From an uncultured Lachnospiraceae bacterium (GTDB lineage Bacteria > Bacillota > Clostridia > Lachnospirales > Lachnospiraceae): a stretch of DNA of 64,000 bases. The stretch is taken from contig CANRFJ010000006.1 of assembly GCA_947629865.1 (NCBI GenBank), positions 1 through 64,000 of the forward strand. Reading direction: 5' to 3'. Every line of letters begins with the position of its first letter. The stretch's first letter is position 1. The notes beneath the pieces are model-generated. The model saw nothing but the letters and a program-made list of their open reading frames with translations, was not told the DNA's origin and did not search any database. Shown piece by piece: positions 34,646 to 42,823 of this stretch. A program made the position numbers and the translations under genes.

Positions 34646-35481
34646 GCCTTTAGAACCTCCTGAATAATATTATTTGGGGTGGACGCCCCTGCGGTAATAC
34701 CTAGGCTTGCAAATGAATCCAGGGGAATCCCCCGCAAATCATCTGCTGTCTGTATAAAAAAAGTGTTTGCACACTGATTTTTACATATTTCATACAACTT
34801 TCTGGAATTGGAGCTGTGCCTCCCTCCAATCACCAGCATGGCATCTGACCTGGCGGCCAGTTCTTCCGCCTCTCTCTGTCTGGTAGATGTCGCATTGCAT
34901 ATAGTATTCACAGCAAGTATATCATAACCTTTTTTTGAAAGAATTTCAACTAATTCTTGAAATTTTTTGTAATTAAATGTCGTCTGTGCCACTACACATA
35001 TTTTCCGGTCAGGATTTTCCGGCACAAAATCCGCCGCTTCCTGCGGCGTTTCAATGACATGGCCGGTTCCCTCCGTCCAGCCGAGTATTCCCTGAACCTC
35101 CGGGTGGGAGGCCGAACCGATGATGACAATCTCCTCTCCCATGCGGCTGTGCGACAGAACTGTCTCATGGATTTTTTTTACAAAAGGACAGGTGGCGTCC
35201 TCGTAGGAAATCCCCATATTTTCCAGTTTTTCCACTGTTTGTTTTGGCACTCCGTGGGAGCGGATCACCAGTGTGGCCTCCCCCTTTCCGGAGATCTCCT
35301 CCGGCGTCTCTGCCACACGGACTCCCCTGTTCTCTAAATCCGCCACGACCTGCTCATTGTGAATGATCGGCCCAAGCGTATACACGGAGCGCTCCCCGCC
35401 CTCCGCCAGATGATATACGGCGTCAATGGCTCTTTTCACCCCGAAGCAGAAACCTGCGCTTTCTGCCAGTTCCACTTTCAT
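34615..35481 (-). CDS. ispH: 4-hydroxy-3-methylbut-2-enyl diphosphate reductase
   Basis: 288 residues. Last enzyme of the MEP isoprenoid pathway, converting HMBPP to IPP and DMAPP with an Fe-S cluster. Cluster cysteines in SAGFCFGVKRA, EDATCPFVKKIH and NTICNATSTRQ; also GPIIHNEQV, IRSHGVP and TAGASTPNNII. Start at 35481 has AGAGGAGG upstream and overlaps the cmk stop as ATGA; the open frame upstream of it is antisense-free extension within cmk and not used. Confidence 0.96.
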   Translation of the reverse strand: MKVELAESAGFCFGVKRAIDAVYHLAEGGERSVYTLGPIIHNEQVVADLENRGVRVAETPEEISGKGEATLVIRSHGVPKQTVEKLENMGISYEDATCPFVKKIHETVLSHSRMGEEIVIIGSASHPEVQGILGWTEGTGHVIETPQEAADFVPENPDRKICVVAQTTFNYKKFQELVEILSKKGYDILAVNTICNATSTRQREAEELAARSDAMLVIGGRHSSNSRKLYEICKNQCANTFFIQTADDLRGIPLDSFASLGITAGASTPNNIIQEVLKACQRKVLRNC

Positions 35482-36140
35482 GCCATAGCCTCCTCTGCCA
35501 GCTGCCGGATTCTTCCCACCACCTCCGGAATCGTCATGTCGGAGGTGTCCAGAAAGACGGCGTCCTCTGCCTGTCTCAGCGGCGCAATGGCCCGATTCAT
35601 ATCCTGTTCGTCCCTGGCGATTATATCCTTCTCTATCTCGTTCAGATCGCAGGACACACCCTTTTCCTTCAGCTGGGCGCACCGGCGTCTGGCACGCACA
35701 AGCGGGCTGGCTGTGAGATAGATTTTCACCTCTGCGTCGGGGAGCACTACCGTGCCGATATCCCTGCCGTCCATAATCACATCGGCCTTCTCCGCCATGC
35801 CGCGCTGCAGCTGCAGGAGTTTTTCCCGAACACAACCATAACGCGCCACGACAGAGGCGTTGTTACCGACTTCTTCCCGCCGTATCTCCAGAGAGACGTC
35901 CTCTCCGTTCAGAAAGATCCGCTGTTCGCCGTCTCTGTACGCAATGTCAATCTGTATGCTGCCACAGTCTGCTTCCACTGCCGCCTCGTCGGATGGATCT
36001 GCTCCCTTCGAGAGAAAGTACCACGCGACCGCCCGAAACATGGCGCCTGTGTCCACATAGATAAAATTCATCTCCTCTGCCACCTTTTTTGCGATGGAAC
36101 TTTTGCCTGCGCCGGCAGGCCCGTCAATTGCAATTTTCAT
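35478..36140 (-). CDS. cmk: Cytidylate kinase
   Basis: 220 residues. Phosphorylates CMP and dCMP. P-loop IDGPAGAGKSSIAKKVA at the start, YVDTGAMFRAVAW, DGRDIGTVVLPDAEVKIYLTA, lid RRRCAQLKEKG and RDEQDMNR. ATG at 36140 follows GGAGGGTTGAT and overlaps the stop of the flavoprotein gene; its own stop overlaps ispH. The cmk-ispH-rpsA order is typical of Clostridia. Confidence 0.96.
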   Translation of the reverse strand: MKIAIDGPAGAGKSSIAKKVAEEMNFIYVDTGAMFRAVAWYFLSKGADPSDEAAVEADCGSIQIDIAYRDGEQRIFLNGEDVSLEIRREEVGNNASVVARYGCVREKLLQLQRGMAEKADVIMDGRDIGTVVLPDAEVKIYLTASPLVRARRRCAQLKEKGVSCDLNEIEKDIIARDEQDMNRAIAPLRQAEDAVFLDTSDMTIPEVVGRIRQLAEEAMA

Positions 36141-37420
36141 ATCAACCCTCCATATATTTTTTGTCCGGAGTCCTCTCCGGAACGGCTTATCTGATTCCCT
36201 GCCATATATCCGGTCGACCATGCGATCTGCAGGTTAAACCCGCCCGTCAGGGCGTCCAGATCCAAAATTTCACCGGCAAAATACAACCCCCTCACCAGCC
36301 GTGATTCCATCGTGGACGGATCCACCTCGTCCACGCACACGCCGCCCCTGGTGATAATCGCTTCCTCCATGCCGCGCACACCCGTCAGGGTAAGGCGGAA
36401 ATCCTTCATTCCCTTTACGAGGCGCCTGCGTTCTTCCCTGGTGAGCTGGTTTGCCTTCTTCTCCCTGTCGATGCCGCATCTGTCAAGGAGAACCGGAATC
36501 ATGCTCTTTGGCAGGAGGCGGTTCATGACATTCCGTATATTGGATCTCCCCGCCGGTTCCAAATCCCGCAAAAGCCTGGCGTCCAGCTGTTCGTCCGTCA
36601 GCGCCGGTTTCATGTCCGTATGCAGGATCAGAGGCCCTGTCTCCAGATAATCTCCAAGAAGGGAGCTGGCGGTGAGCATCAACGGCCCGCTCACCCCGTA
36701 ATGGGTAAAAAGCAGCTCTCCAAATCCCTGATACAATATCTTGTTCCCGCCGGAGGGCGCCGTGATCTCCACCGCTGTATTTTTCAGCGTGAGCCCCTGC
36801 AGCTGAAGCGGTTCGCGCTCTTTTGCAAGAAGCCCTGTCAGGCCGGGGCGAAGCCGCGTGATACGGTGTCCCAGTTTCTGCGCCATTCTGTGTCCGTCCC
36901 CGGCGGAGCCTGTCGCGGGATAAGACAGTCCTCCGGTGGCAAGCACCACTGCCGCGGCCGGAAGAAACTCGCCGGAGACAAGCTTTACTCCCGTCGCTTT
37001 TCCCTTCTCTGTCACAACTTCCTCCGCCTTTGCGGACAGGCGCACTTCCACGCCGAGGCGCCCGCACTCCCTCTGCAGCGCCCGTATCACATCGGAGGAT
37101 TTATCCGAACATGGAAACACACGGTTTCCTCTCTCCACTTTGGTCTTCAATCCCAGCTCATTGAAAAAGGCAGCCGTGTCTTCGTTGGAAAAGCCATAAA
37201 AGGCGCTGTATAAAAATTTGGGGTTTGACGTCACATGGGAAAACAGTTCGGATACCCCGCAGGCATTGGTGATATTGCATCGGCCCTTCCCCGTGAGATA
37301 AAGTTTACGGCCCAGTTTATCATTTTGTTCCAGTAAAACAACCGGCCTGCCGTTTCTGGCGCACCAGACGGCGGCCATCATACCGGCCGCTCCGCCGCCG
37401 ATGATCACAACTTTTTCCAT
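36137..37420 (-). CDS. FAD-dependent oxidoreductase of the HI0933/BaiN-like family
   Basis: 427 residues. N-terminal dinucleotide-binding motif VIIGGGAAGMMAAVWCAR, then GRKLYLTGKGRCNITN and ATGGLSYPATGSAGDGH, and the C-terminal GLYFAGEILDLDALTGGFNLQIAWSTG that closes the FAD site. The family is widespread and mostly without known substrate; one member (BaiN) was tied to bile-acid dehydroxylation in a gut Clostridium, but family membership does not prove that here. Start at 37420; stop overlaps cmk start (ATGA). Confidence 0.88.
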   Translation of the reverse strand: MEKVVIIGGGAAGMMAAVWCARNGRPVVLLEQNDKLGRKLYLTGKGRCNITNACGVSELFSHVTSNPKFLYSAFYGFSNEDTAAFFNELGLKTKVERGNRVFPCSDKSSDVIRALQRECGRLGVEVRLSAKAEEVVTEKGKATGVKLVSGEFLPAAAVVLATGGLSYPATGSAGDGHRMAQKLGHRITRLRPGLTGLLAKEREPLQLQGLTLKNTAVEITAPSGGNKILYQGFGELLFTHYGVSGPLMLTASSLLGDYLETGPLILHTDMKPALTDEQLDARLLRDLEPAGRSNIRNVMNRLLPKSMIPVLLDRCGIDREKKANQLTREERRRLVKGMKDFRLTLTGVRGMEEAIITRGGVCVDEVDPSTMESRLVRGLYFAGEILDLDALTGGFNLQIAWSTGYMAGNQISRSGEDSGQKIYGGLI

Positions 37421-37458
37421 GCGCAACCCCTGTGATTATTTTTATTTTCCGGACTTTC

Positions 37459-37953
37459 CTATTTGGAGGCATAGACCTCCTCTGCGCCAAAGGAATACTG
37501 GCTGCTCTGATAGCCCCTGTCGCCGTCGCAGCGGAAAATCACCTTTTCGCAGCCCTTTACATTGTCGAGAATACTGTTGGAAAAACAGTCCAGAATGAGA
37601 GTTTCCATCGTTTTATTACAATTTCGCACCGGCTCCCCGTGAGAGGAAAACGATACATATACTTTCTTCCCTTTCTTCGTCACGTCTGTGAGTTCTATAT
37701 CGTCCTTATTCAGGTTTTCAAGGACAAGCGAGGCTATATAGCGGGCGCTGATCTTCTGTGTGCCCTTTTTCACAGAGACCGGAATCAGCGTCATATTATC
37801 CGAGTCCACCGAATAGATCGTCAATGTCTTCATCGTGCTTTTCTGCGTCGGAACCGGCGCCTGCGACGGGGCGCCCTCTCCCTTTATCGCACACCCTGCG
37901 CACATCACAAGCACAATGAGTGACAAAAAAACCAAAAGCCTTTTTCTAATCAC
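37459..37953 (-). CDS. Lipoprotein with GerMN-like domain
   Basis: 164 residues with a lipoprotein signal (lipobox VMCAGC, Cys about residue 21). The mature part (YSVDSDNMTLIPVSV, ASLVLENLNK, VYVSFSSHGEP, ETLILDCFSNSILDN) looks like the GerMN domain of spore germination and sporulation lipoproteins; I judge this likely but not certain. Start codon is GTG at 37953 with AAGGAG ten bases before. It lies between pncC and the flavoprotein gene, within the same transcription direction. Confidence 0.7.
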   Translation of the reverse strand: MIRKRLLVFLSLIVLVMCAGCAIKGEGAPSQAPVPTQKSTMKTLTIYSVDSDNMTLIPVSVKKGTQKISARYIASLVLENLNKDDIELTDVTKKGKKVYVSFSSHGEPVRNCNKTMETLILDCFSNSILDNVKGCEKVIFRCDGDRGYQSSQYSFGAEEVYASK

Positions 37954-37960
37954 AATATCA

Positions 37961-38452
37961 CTACTCCTTATGCGAATCCTCCTCCGGATCCAAACAGTGT
38001 ATTGCCAAATCCAAAGCGGCCCGGACGGCCTGATCCCTCACACTGGCCCGGTCGCCGGAAAACACATGACGGGAGACCGTCGCGCGCCCGTGCAGGGCGC
38101 AGCCGATATAGACCAGTCCCACCGGTTTGTCCGGCGTGCCTCCTCCGGGCCCCGCAATCCCCGTCGTAGACAGTCCCATGTCCGCACCCGCCGCATGGGC
38201 GCAGCCGAGCGCCATTTCCTCCGCCGTCTGTCTGCTGACGGCTCCGTGCTCCTCCAGTGTGTCATGCCGGACGGACAGCCATCTCTCCTTTGCCTCGTTG
38301 GCATAGGTGACAAATCCGCTGTGGAACACCTCCGAGGCGCCGTCCACATTGACAATGGTTCCGGACAGCAGGCCTCCTGTACAGGATTCAGCTGTTGATA
38401 TTGTATATCTTTTTTTTGTCAGTTTATTGACAAGCTCCCTCTCCTTTGACAT
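37961..38452 (-). CDS. pncC: Nicotinamide-nucleotide amidase (CinA C-terminal domain)
   Basis: 163 residues, the stand-alone CinA C-terminal domain. It converts nicotinamide mononucleotide to nicotinate mononucleotide and ammonia in NAD recycling. Seen: TAESCTGGLLSG, GFVTYANEAKERWL, LSTTGIAGPGGGTPDKPVGLVYIG. AAAGGAG lies five bases from the ATG at 38452. Next to pgsA, as in many Firmicutes where cinA follows pgsA. Confidence 0.93.
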   Translation of the reverse strand: MSKERELVNKLTKKRYTISTAESCTGGLLSGTIVNVDGASEVFHSGFVTYANEAKERWLSVRHDTLEEHGAVSRQTAEEMALGCAHAAGADMGLSTTGIAGPGGGTPDKPVGLVYIGCALHGRATVSRHVFSGDRASVRDQAVRAALDLAIHCLDPEEDSHKE

Positions 38453-38514
38453 TTGCGCTCCTTTCCGGCTTTTTTACCGGGCGTTTACACAAAATGCCCG
38501 AAGCCGCAGTGGTT

Positions 38515-39060
38515 TTAACCGGCCTCTTTCATCACGGCGCGGTTTTTATAAAGATAGTCCACAAGGGATATTATCGTCAAAACCAGAGCGGAATATATAA
38601 AGATCGGATCGATTATCCGAAAGACAGGGTGGGTAAAGTTAAAAATCAGCAGAATGGACATGCCCATCTGCACAACGGTCTTTACCTTGCCCCAATAACT
38701 GGCGGCAATCGTAACACCCTTTTCCGCCGCCACAAGGCGGAACCCGCTGATAATAAATTCCCGACTGATAATAATAATCACAACCCACACCGGCATCTCC
38801 GAGTCATCATCGGCCAGAAAACAGATCAGGGCGGCGCAGACCAGAAGTTTGTCCGCCAGCGGATCCATAAACTTGCCAAAGGTAGTAATCTGGTTATATT
38901 TCCTCGCAAGATATCCGTCCAGAAAATCTGTCAGGCAGGCAGCGATAAAGAGCCCTCCCGCAATGTAGTCCGAATATGGCAGGGACTGCCACAGCATCGC
39001 AACGACAAAAAGAGGAATCATGATAACGCGCAATATAGTTAGACGATTCGGTACGTTCAT
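38515..39060 (-). CDS. pgsA: CDP-diacylglycerol-glycerol-3-phosphate 3-phosphatidyltransferase
   Basis: 181 residues, several membrane segments. CDP-alcohol phosphotransferase signature D-F-L-DG-x-x-AR...G...D: DFLDGYLARKYNQITTFGKF followed by MDPLADKLL. Makes phosphatidylglycerol phosphate, precursor of phosphatidylglycerol and cardiolipin. Its ATG is directly after the rimO stop (adjacent bases), with GAGGAGG upstream inside rimO. Confidence 0.95.
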   Translation of the reverse strand: MNVPNRLTILRVIMIPLFVVAMLWQSLPYSDYIAGGLFIAACLTDFLDGYLARKYNQITTFGKFMDPLADKLLVCAALICFLADDDSEMPVWVVIIIISREFIISGFRLVAAEKGVTIAASYWGKVKTVVQMGMSILLIFNFTHPVFRIIDPIFIYSALVLTIISLVDYLYKNRAVMKEAG

Positions 39061-40398
39061 TTAGTTTTCCTCCTCACAGCAGATTTCTCCAATCAAATCA
39101 TATCCCTTGGCGCCGGTGATCCGCACCGCGACAATGTCGCCGGATAAGAGTTCTCCGGCCGACGGGAAAAACACGCAGCCGTCTATGTCCGGCGCGTCCC
39201 GGTAACTCCGGGCCACATATACCTCCTCCTCCGGGAGATATCCGTCCACGATCACAGAAAGACGCCTGCCGGTAAATTCCTCATTCTGGCGGAAGATGAC
39301 CTCCTGCTGCGCCTCCATGAGTTCATCGGCCCACTCTCTCTTTGCCTCCTCCGGCAGCTGTCCGTCAAACTCCGCCGCCGGCGTCCCCTCCTCGCGGGAG
39401 TAGGGAAACACTCCCAGTCGGTCAAACTTCATATCGGAGACAAATTCCACGCACTCCCTGTGCTGCTCAATCGTCTCACCGGGGAATCCGCTGATGAGCG
39501 TGGTTCGCAGGGCAATATCCGGAATGATCCGGCGCGTCATGGCAATTTTTCCAATCAGATCCGCCTTCACCGTCCGCCGCCCCATTCGCCGCAGAATGTC
39601 GTCCGAACAGTGTTGGACGGGCAGATCCAGATAATGGCAGATTTTCGGCTCGCTCTTTATGGTAAGCAGAAGTTCCTCCGTAATCTCCTCCGGATAGCAG
39701 TATAACAGGCGTATCCACTCAATGCCCGAAATACGGCACAGCCTGTGCAGCAGTTCCGGCAGCTTCTTCTCCCCGTAGAGATCCACGCCGTAAACCGTAG
39801 TCTCCTGCGCGATGACAAGAAGCTCCTTCACGCCCCGTCCGGCGAGGAGAGCCGCCTCATCTTCCAGCTCCTCCATGGGCACGCTGCGGTAATTCCCGCG
39901 CAGTTCCGGAATGATGCAATAAGTACAGCGCTTGCTGCAGCCCTCCGCTATCTTCAGGCTGGCTGTGTGAGAGACAGAGGCGGCCACCCGCTCCGTAAGT
40001 CCCTCCGGCAGATAATCCGTATCCCGCATCAGACACGGCTTTTCACCTCTCAGGCTGCTCTCCACCGCCTCCCATATGCTGTCATAGGCGGTTGTCCCCA
40101 CCACGGCGTCCACCTCCGGAATCTCTCTCCGTATATCCTCTGCATAGCGCTGTGCCAGACACCCGGTGACAATCAGAACGCGGCAGTTTCCCTCTTTTTT
40201 CATCTGGGCCATCTCAAGGATTGTCTCTATGCTTTCCTGTTTGGCATCACAGATAAAACTGCATGTGTTGACAACAATAATATCTGCTTCCCCCGCGTCC
40301 TCCGTGACAGTGATTGCGCGGGCGGTGAGAATCGCCAGCATCTTTTCGCTGTCTACCAGATTCTTATCGCACCCAAGCGAGACAAAGAAGATTTTCAT
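39061..40398 (-). CDS. rimO: Ribosomal protein S12 methylthiotransferase RimO
   Basis: 445 residues. Radical SAM enzyme adding a methylthio group to an aspartate of S12. Three cysteines in the N-terminal UPF0004 domain (FFVSLGCDKNLVDSE, NTCSF, VTGCLAQRY), radical SAM CSKRCTYCIIPELRG, and C-terminal TRAM domain. The DKNLVDSE and PELRGNYRS forms separate RimO from MiaB. Start overlaps the folD stop as ATGA. Confidence 0.96.
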   Translation of the reverse strand: MKIFFVSLGCDKNLVDSEKMLAILTARAITVTEDAGEADIIVVNTCSFICDAKQESIETILEMAQMKKEGNCRVLIVTGCLAQRYAEDIRREIPEVDAVVGTTAYDSIWEAVESSLRGEKPCLMRDTDYLPEGLTERVAASVSHTASLKIAEGCSKRCTYCIIPELRGNYRSVPMEELEDEAALLAGRGVKELLVIAQETTVYGVDLYGEKKLPELLHRLCRISGIEWIRLLYCYPEEITEELLLTIKSEPKICHYLDLPVQHCSDDILRRMGRRTVKADLIGKIAMTRRIIPDIALRTTLISGFPGETIEQHRECVEFVSDMKFDRLGVFPYSREEGTPAAEFDGQLPEEAKREWADELMEAQQEVIFRQNEEFTGRRLSVIVDGYLPEEEVYVARSYRDAPDIDGCVFFPSAGELLSGDIVAVRITGAKGYDLIGEICCEEEN

Positions 40399-41240
40399 TT
40401 GCTACCCCCGGCGATATTCTTTGCCTCCAGGCAGTTATTCATCAGCATGGCGACCGTCATCGGGCCCACGCCGCCCGGTACGGGCGTAATGGCGGAGGCA
40501 ACCGGCTCCACGTCTTCAAAATTCACGTCGCCGCACAGTTTGTTGTCCTCGTTCCTGTGGATCCCCACATCGATCACCACGGCGCCCTCTTTGACATACT
40601 CCCTGGTGATAAATCGGGGCCGTCCAATCGCCACAATGAGAATATCGGCCCGCTTTGTAACCTCCTTTAAGTTGGCCGTGTGGCTGTGGCAGACTGTGAC
40701 CGTGGCATTTTCCCGCAGCATCAGCATCGCCATGGGTTTCCCCACAATGTTGCTTCTGCCGACAATCACACATTCCTTTCCGTCGATTTCCACGCCGCTT
40801 CGCTTCAGCAGCTGAATGATTCCCGCCGGTGTGCAGGATACAAAGCCCGGCTGGCCGATGCTCAGCGCCCCCACGCTCTGCGGGTGGAACCCATCCACAT
40901 CTTTTGCCGGTGAGATCGTCCGAATCACCCTGTCCTCGTCTATGTGGGAGGGAAGGGGAAGCTGCACAAGGATACCGTCTACCGAGTCGTCCCGGTTCAG
41001 CTTTTCCACCAGTTCAAGCAGACTCTCCTCCGTGGTGTCCTCCGGAAGTTCATAGGGGCGGGAGCAGATGCCGATGTACTCGCACGCTTTTTTCTTGTTG
41101 CCCACATATACGGTTGAGGCGGGATCGCTCCCGACCTGAATGACAGCCAGCGTGACATTCAGTCCCTCCTCCTCCACTCTTTTTTTACACTCGTCCTTTA
41201 CCTGTGCGGAAATCATTTTCCCGTCAATTCTCTTTGCCAT
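40395..41240 (-). CDS. folD: Methylenetetrahydrofolate dehydrogenase/cyclohydrolase
   Basis: 281 residues. Bifunctional enzyme linking methylene-THF and formyl-THF; works with formate-THF ligase encoded at 50416-52086. Seen: YVGNKKKACEYIGI (catalytic lysine), DGILVQLPLP, DVDGFHPQSVGAL, VIVGRSNIVGKPMAMLM, and PVPGGVGPMTVAMLM. Its stop overlaps the rimO start. Confidence 0.97.
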   Translation of the reverse strand: MAKRIDGKMISAQVKDECKKRVEEEGLNVTLAVIQVGSDPASTVYVGNKKKACEYIGICSRPYELPEDTTEESLLELVEKLNRDDSVDGILVQLPLPSHIDEDRVIRTISPAKDVDGFHPQSVGALSIGQPGFVSCTPAGIIQLLKRSGVEIDGKECVIVGRSNIVGKPMAMLMLRENATVTVCHSHTANLKEVTKRADILIVAIGRPRFITREYVKEGAVVIDVGIHRNEDNKLCGDVNFEDVEPVASAITPVPGGVGPMTVAMLMNNCLEAKNIAGGSK

Positions 41241-41299
41241 ACTTTTACACTGTCCTCCATTAATTTTATCCTGCCCGATACCAGCGCAGTTTTTTTATC

Positions 41300-41980
41300 T
41301 CAGTCTGTCTCCACGATGCGGTCGCGGATAGACTGCATGTGGTAGTCGGTGCGGTTAATCACGTCTGCGCAGGCCCGCAGTTCATACACGATATTCTCCG
41401 CATCCCTCACATTTTTCTTGTATTTTACCTGGTGCTCAAGGCTCGCCCAGAAATCCATGGCGATCGTGCGGATCTGCACCTCTACCCTCACCTTTTTTTT
41501 GCAGTCGGAAAAAAACACCGGCACCTCTACGATCAGGTGCAGACTGCGGTACCCGTTTTTCTTGGGGTTCTTTATGTAATCCTTTGTCTTTATGAGTTCG
41601 ATGTCGTCCTGTGCCGTCAGCATATCCGCCACCTGGTAAATGTCGTCAATAAAAGCGCATATAACCCGAATACCGGCCACGTCATTGAGATTTTCCTCAA
41701 CGGCCTTTACCGTGTGGGGAAGCCCCTTCTTTTTCAGTTTGGTGGCAATGCTCTCCGGCTGCTTGATGCGGTTTTTGATAAACTGAATGGGGTTTCGGTT
41801 TCTCGTCAGTGAGAGCTCGTCATTCAGAACCTGAAGTTTTGTCTGGACTTCCCGTATGGCGCAGTTATACATCATCAACATCTCGACAAATTCTTTCGCC
41901 TCGTGTTCAAACACCTTATCCATGTCTTCCGGAAGATGAACCTGGGGCATATAGGAAGTCTGTAATTCACTGTCTAACAT
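41300..41980 (-). CDS. relQ: Small alarmone synthetase (RelQ/YjbM type)
   Basis: 226 residues: one RelA/SpoT synthetase domain without hydrolase or TGS/ACT parts. Seen: KQPESIATKLKKKG, NDVAGIRVICAF, NPKKNGYRSLHLIVEVPV, VEVQIRTIAMDFWASLEHQ. It makes (p)ppGpp from ATP and GDP/GTP under stress. Start at 41980 has TTGGAGA upstream. A promoter at 42055-42083 faces away from that of the plus-strand small gene; folD follows 59 bases after its stop and may be cotranscribed. Confidence 0.9.
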   Translation of the reverse strand: MLDSELQTSYMPQVHLPEDMDKVFEHEAKEFVEMLMMYNCAIREVQTKLQVLNDELSLTRNRNPIQFIKNRIKQPESIATKLKKKGLPHTVKAVEENLNDVAGIRVICAFIDDIYQVADMLTAQDDIELIKTKDYIKNPKKNGYRSLHLIVEVPVFFSDCKKKVRVEVQIRTIAMDFWASLEHQVKYKKNVRDAENIVYELRACADVINRTDYHMQSIRDRIVETD

Positions 41981-42054
41981 AGTTTTCTCCAATCTGCCAC
42001 GCCCTGCGGCTGCCAGCGTAAATATCGGATAATTTTTCGCAGTACCCTGCTTTT

Positions 42055-42083
42055 ATATTATATGTAAACAGCGATAAAGTCAA
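42055..42083 (-). promoter_or_regulatory. relQ promoter
   Basis: Minus strand: -35 TTGACT (42078-42083) with -10 TAATAT (42055-42060) at 17 bases, or TATAAT (42057-42062) at 15 bases. It is eight bases from the divergent promoter at 42091-42119. Confidence 0.55.
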
Positions 42084-42090
42084 ATAATTC

Positions 42091-42119
42091 TTTACTTTTT
42101 GGGAAAAACTCTTTATAAT
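42091..42119 (+). promoter_or_regulatory. Promoter of the small gene at 42181
   Basis: -35 TTTACT (42091-42096), 17-base spacer, -10 TATAAT (42114-42119), about 60 bases before the start codon. Confidence 0.65.
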
Positions 42120-42180
42120 TCAACTCATAATTGTGCGGTCGGGGAAAAATATCCCTGCGCCGCAGGAAATGAGGTCTTCC

Positions 42181-42450
42181 ATGTTTCGTATCTGGGGAAA
42201 AATTTTTAAGGACGGCCGTATGCTTCAGGATATGGTGTATGAAAATCCAGACCGGACGCTGAACCGAACCGGAAAGGTCTTTGCAGGCCTCCATGAGTTC
42301 TGTATGTCTTTTGACTTGCAGGAACCGATCTGGCTGGACAAAAACATTGAAGAATTTAAGCGTGTGGACAAGACGCGCTTCTATCAGGATAACTTCATTG
42401 AATCGATTGAATTTGATTATCTGGAGATTCAGGTAATTGAGGAGGATTGA
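42181..42450 (+). CDS. Small conserved-looking protein of unknown function
   Basis: 89 residues (MFRIWGKIFKDGRMLQDMVY...YLEIQVIEED), soluble, with many charged and aromatic residues. No family name known to me, though similar short proteins occur in Lachnospiraceae. The ATG at 42181 has GAGG seven bases upstream; an ATG at 42169 with AGGAA is the alternative. It has its own promoter and ends 80 bases before a ferredoxin gene, and the two may share a transcript. A minus-strand open frame over the same region lacks a ribosome site and is rejected. Confidence 0.75.
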   Translation: MFRIWGKIFKDGRMLQDMVYENPDRTLNRTGKVFAGLHEFCMSFDLQEPIWLDKNIEEFKRVDKTRFYQDNFIESIEFDYLEIQVIEED

Positions 42451-42530
42451 GTTTTCTCTCCTCCTTCGGGTATATTCCGGTGTGTTTATGGGCATACTAT
42501 CCTCAATAATCGCAAAGGAGTGTATGTCAC

Positions 42531-42719
42531 ATGAAAGCAATTGTTGACCAGGACACCTGCATTGCCTGCGGCATGTGTGTATCCACCTGCAATGCAGTCT
42601 ATGAATTTAACGATGACGGAAAGGCGGAAGCGCAGACAGATGAGGTTCCGGCAGAGCTGGAAGATGAAGCCCGGACAGCCGCCGAAAACTGTCCGGTAGA
42701 CGCCATCTCCGTGTCGTAA
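42531..42719 (+). CDS. Single-cluster [4Fe-4S] ferredoxin
   Basis: 62 residues. Cluster ligands Cys10, Cys13, Cys16 (CIACGMC) and Cys54 (CPVDAI); the second cluster motif of clostridial 2[4Fe-4S] ferredoxins is absent. A spare Cys20 has no partner. Acidic overall, as expected for an electron carrier. AAAGGAG lies ten bases before the ATG. A strong hairpin follows. Confidence 0.93.
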   Translation: MKAIVDQDTCIACGMCVSTCNAVYEFNDDGKAEAQTDEVPAELEDEARTAAENCPVDAISVS

Positions 42720-42746
42720 GACACTGGCGCGGAGCGGTTCATACGG

Positions 42747-42797
42747 AAAGCCCGGTGCGGCCGGGGGAAGGTTCCCTGCGGCTGCGCCGGGCTTTTG
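42747..42797 (+). terminator. Terminator of the ferredoxin gene (bidirectional)
   Basis: AAAGCCCGG and CCGGGCTTTT flank a GC-rich inner part (GCGGC/GCTGC). T run on the plus strand ends ferredoxin transcripts; on the minus strand it lies just past the hydratase stop with a shorter T run. Confidence 0.85.
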
Positions 42798-42823
42798 TCA
42801 TGTCCTTATCACAAAGGATACGT

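Noticed and set aside
35482-35835. N-terminal extension of IspH
   Set aside because: The extended part is translation of cmk in another frame; the ATG at 35481 has a strong ribosome site and matches the family start.
42058-42540. Minus-strand open frame of 160 codons over the small gene at 42181
   Set aside because: No ribosome site, overlaps the relQ promoter and the well-placed plus-strand gene.
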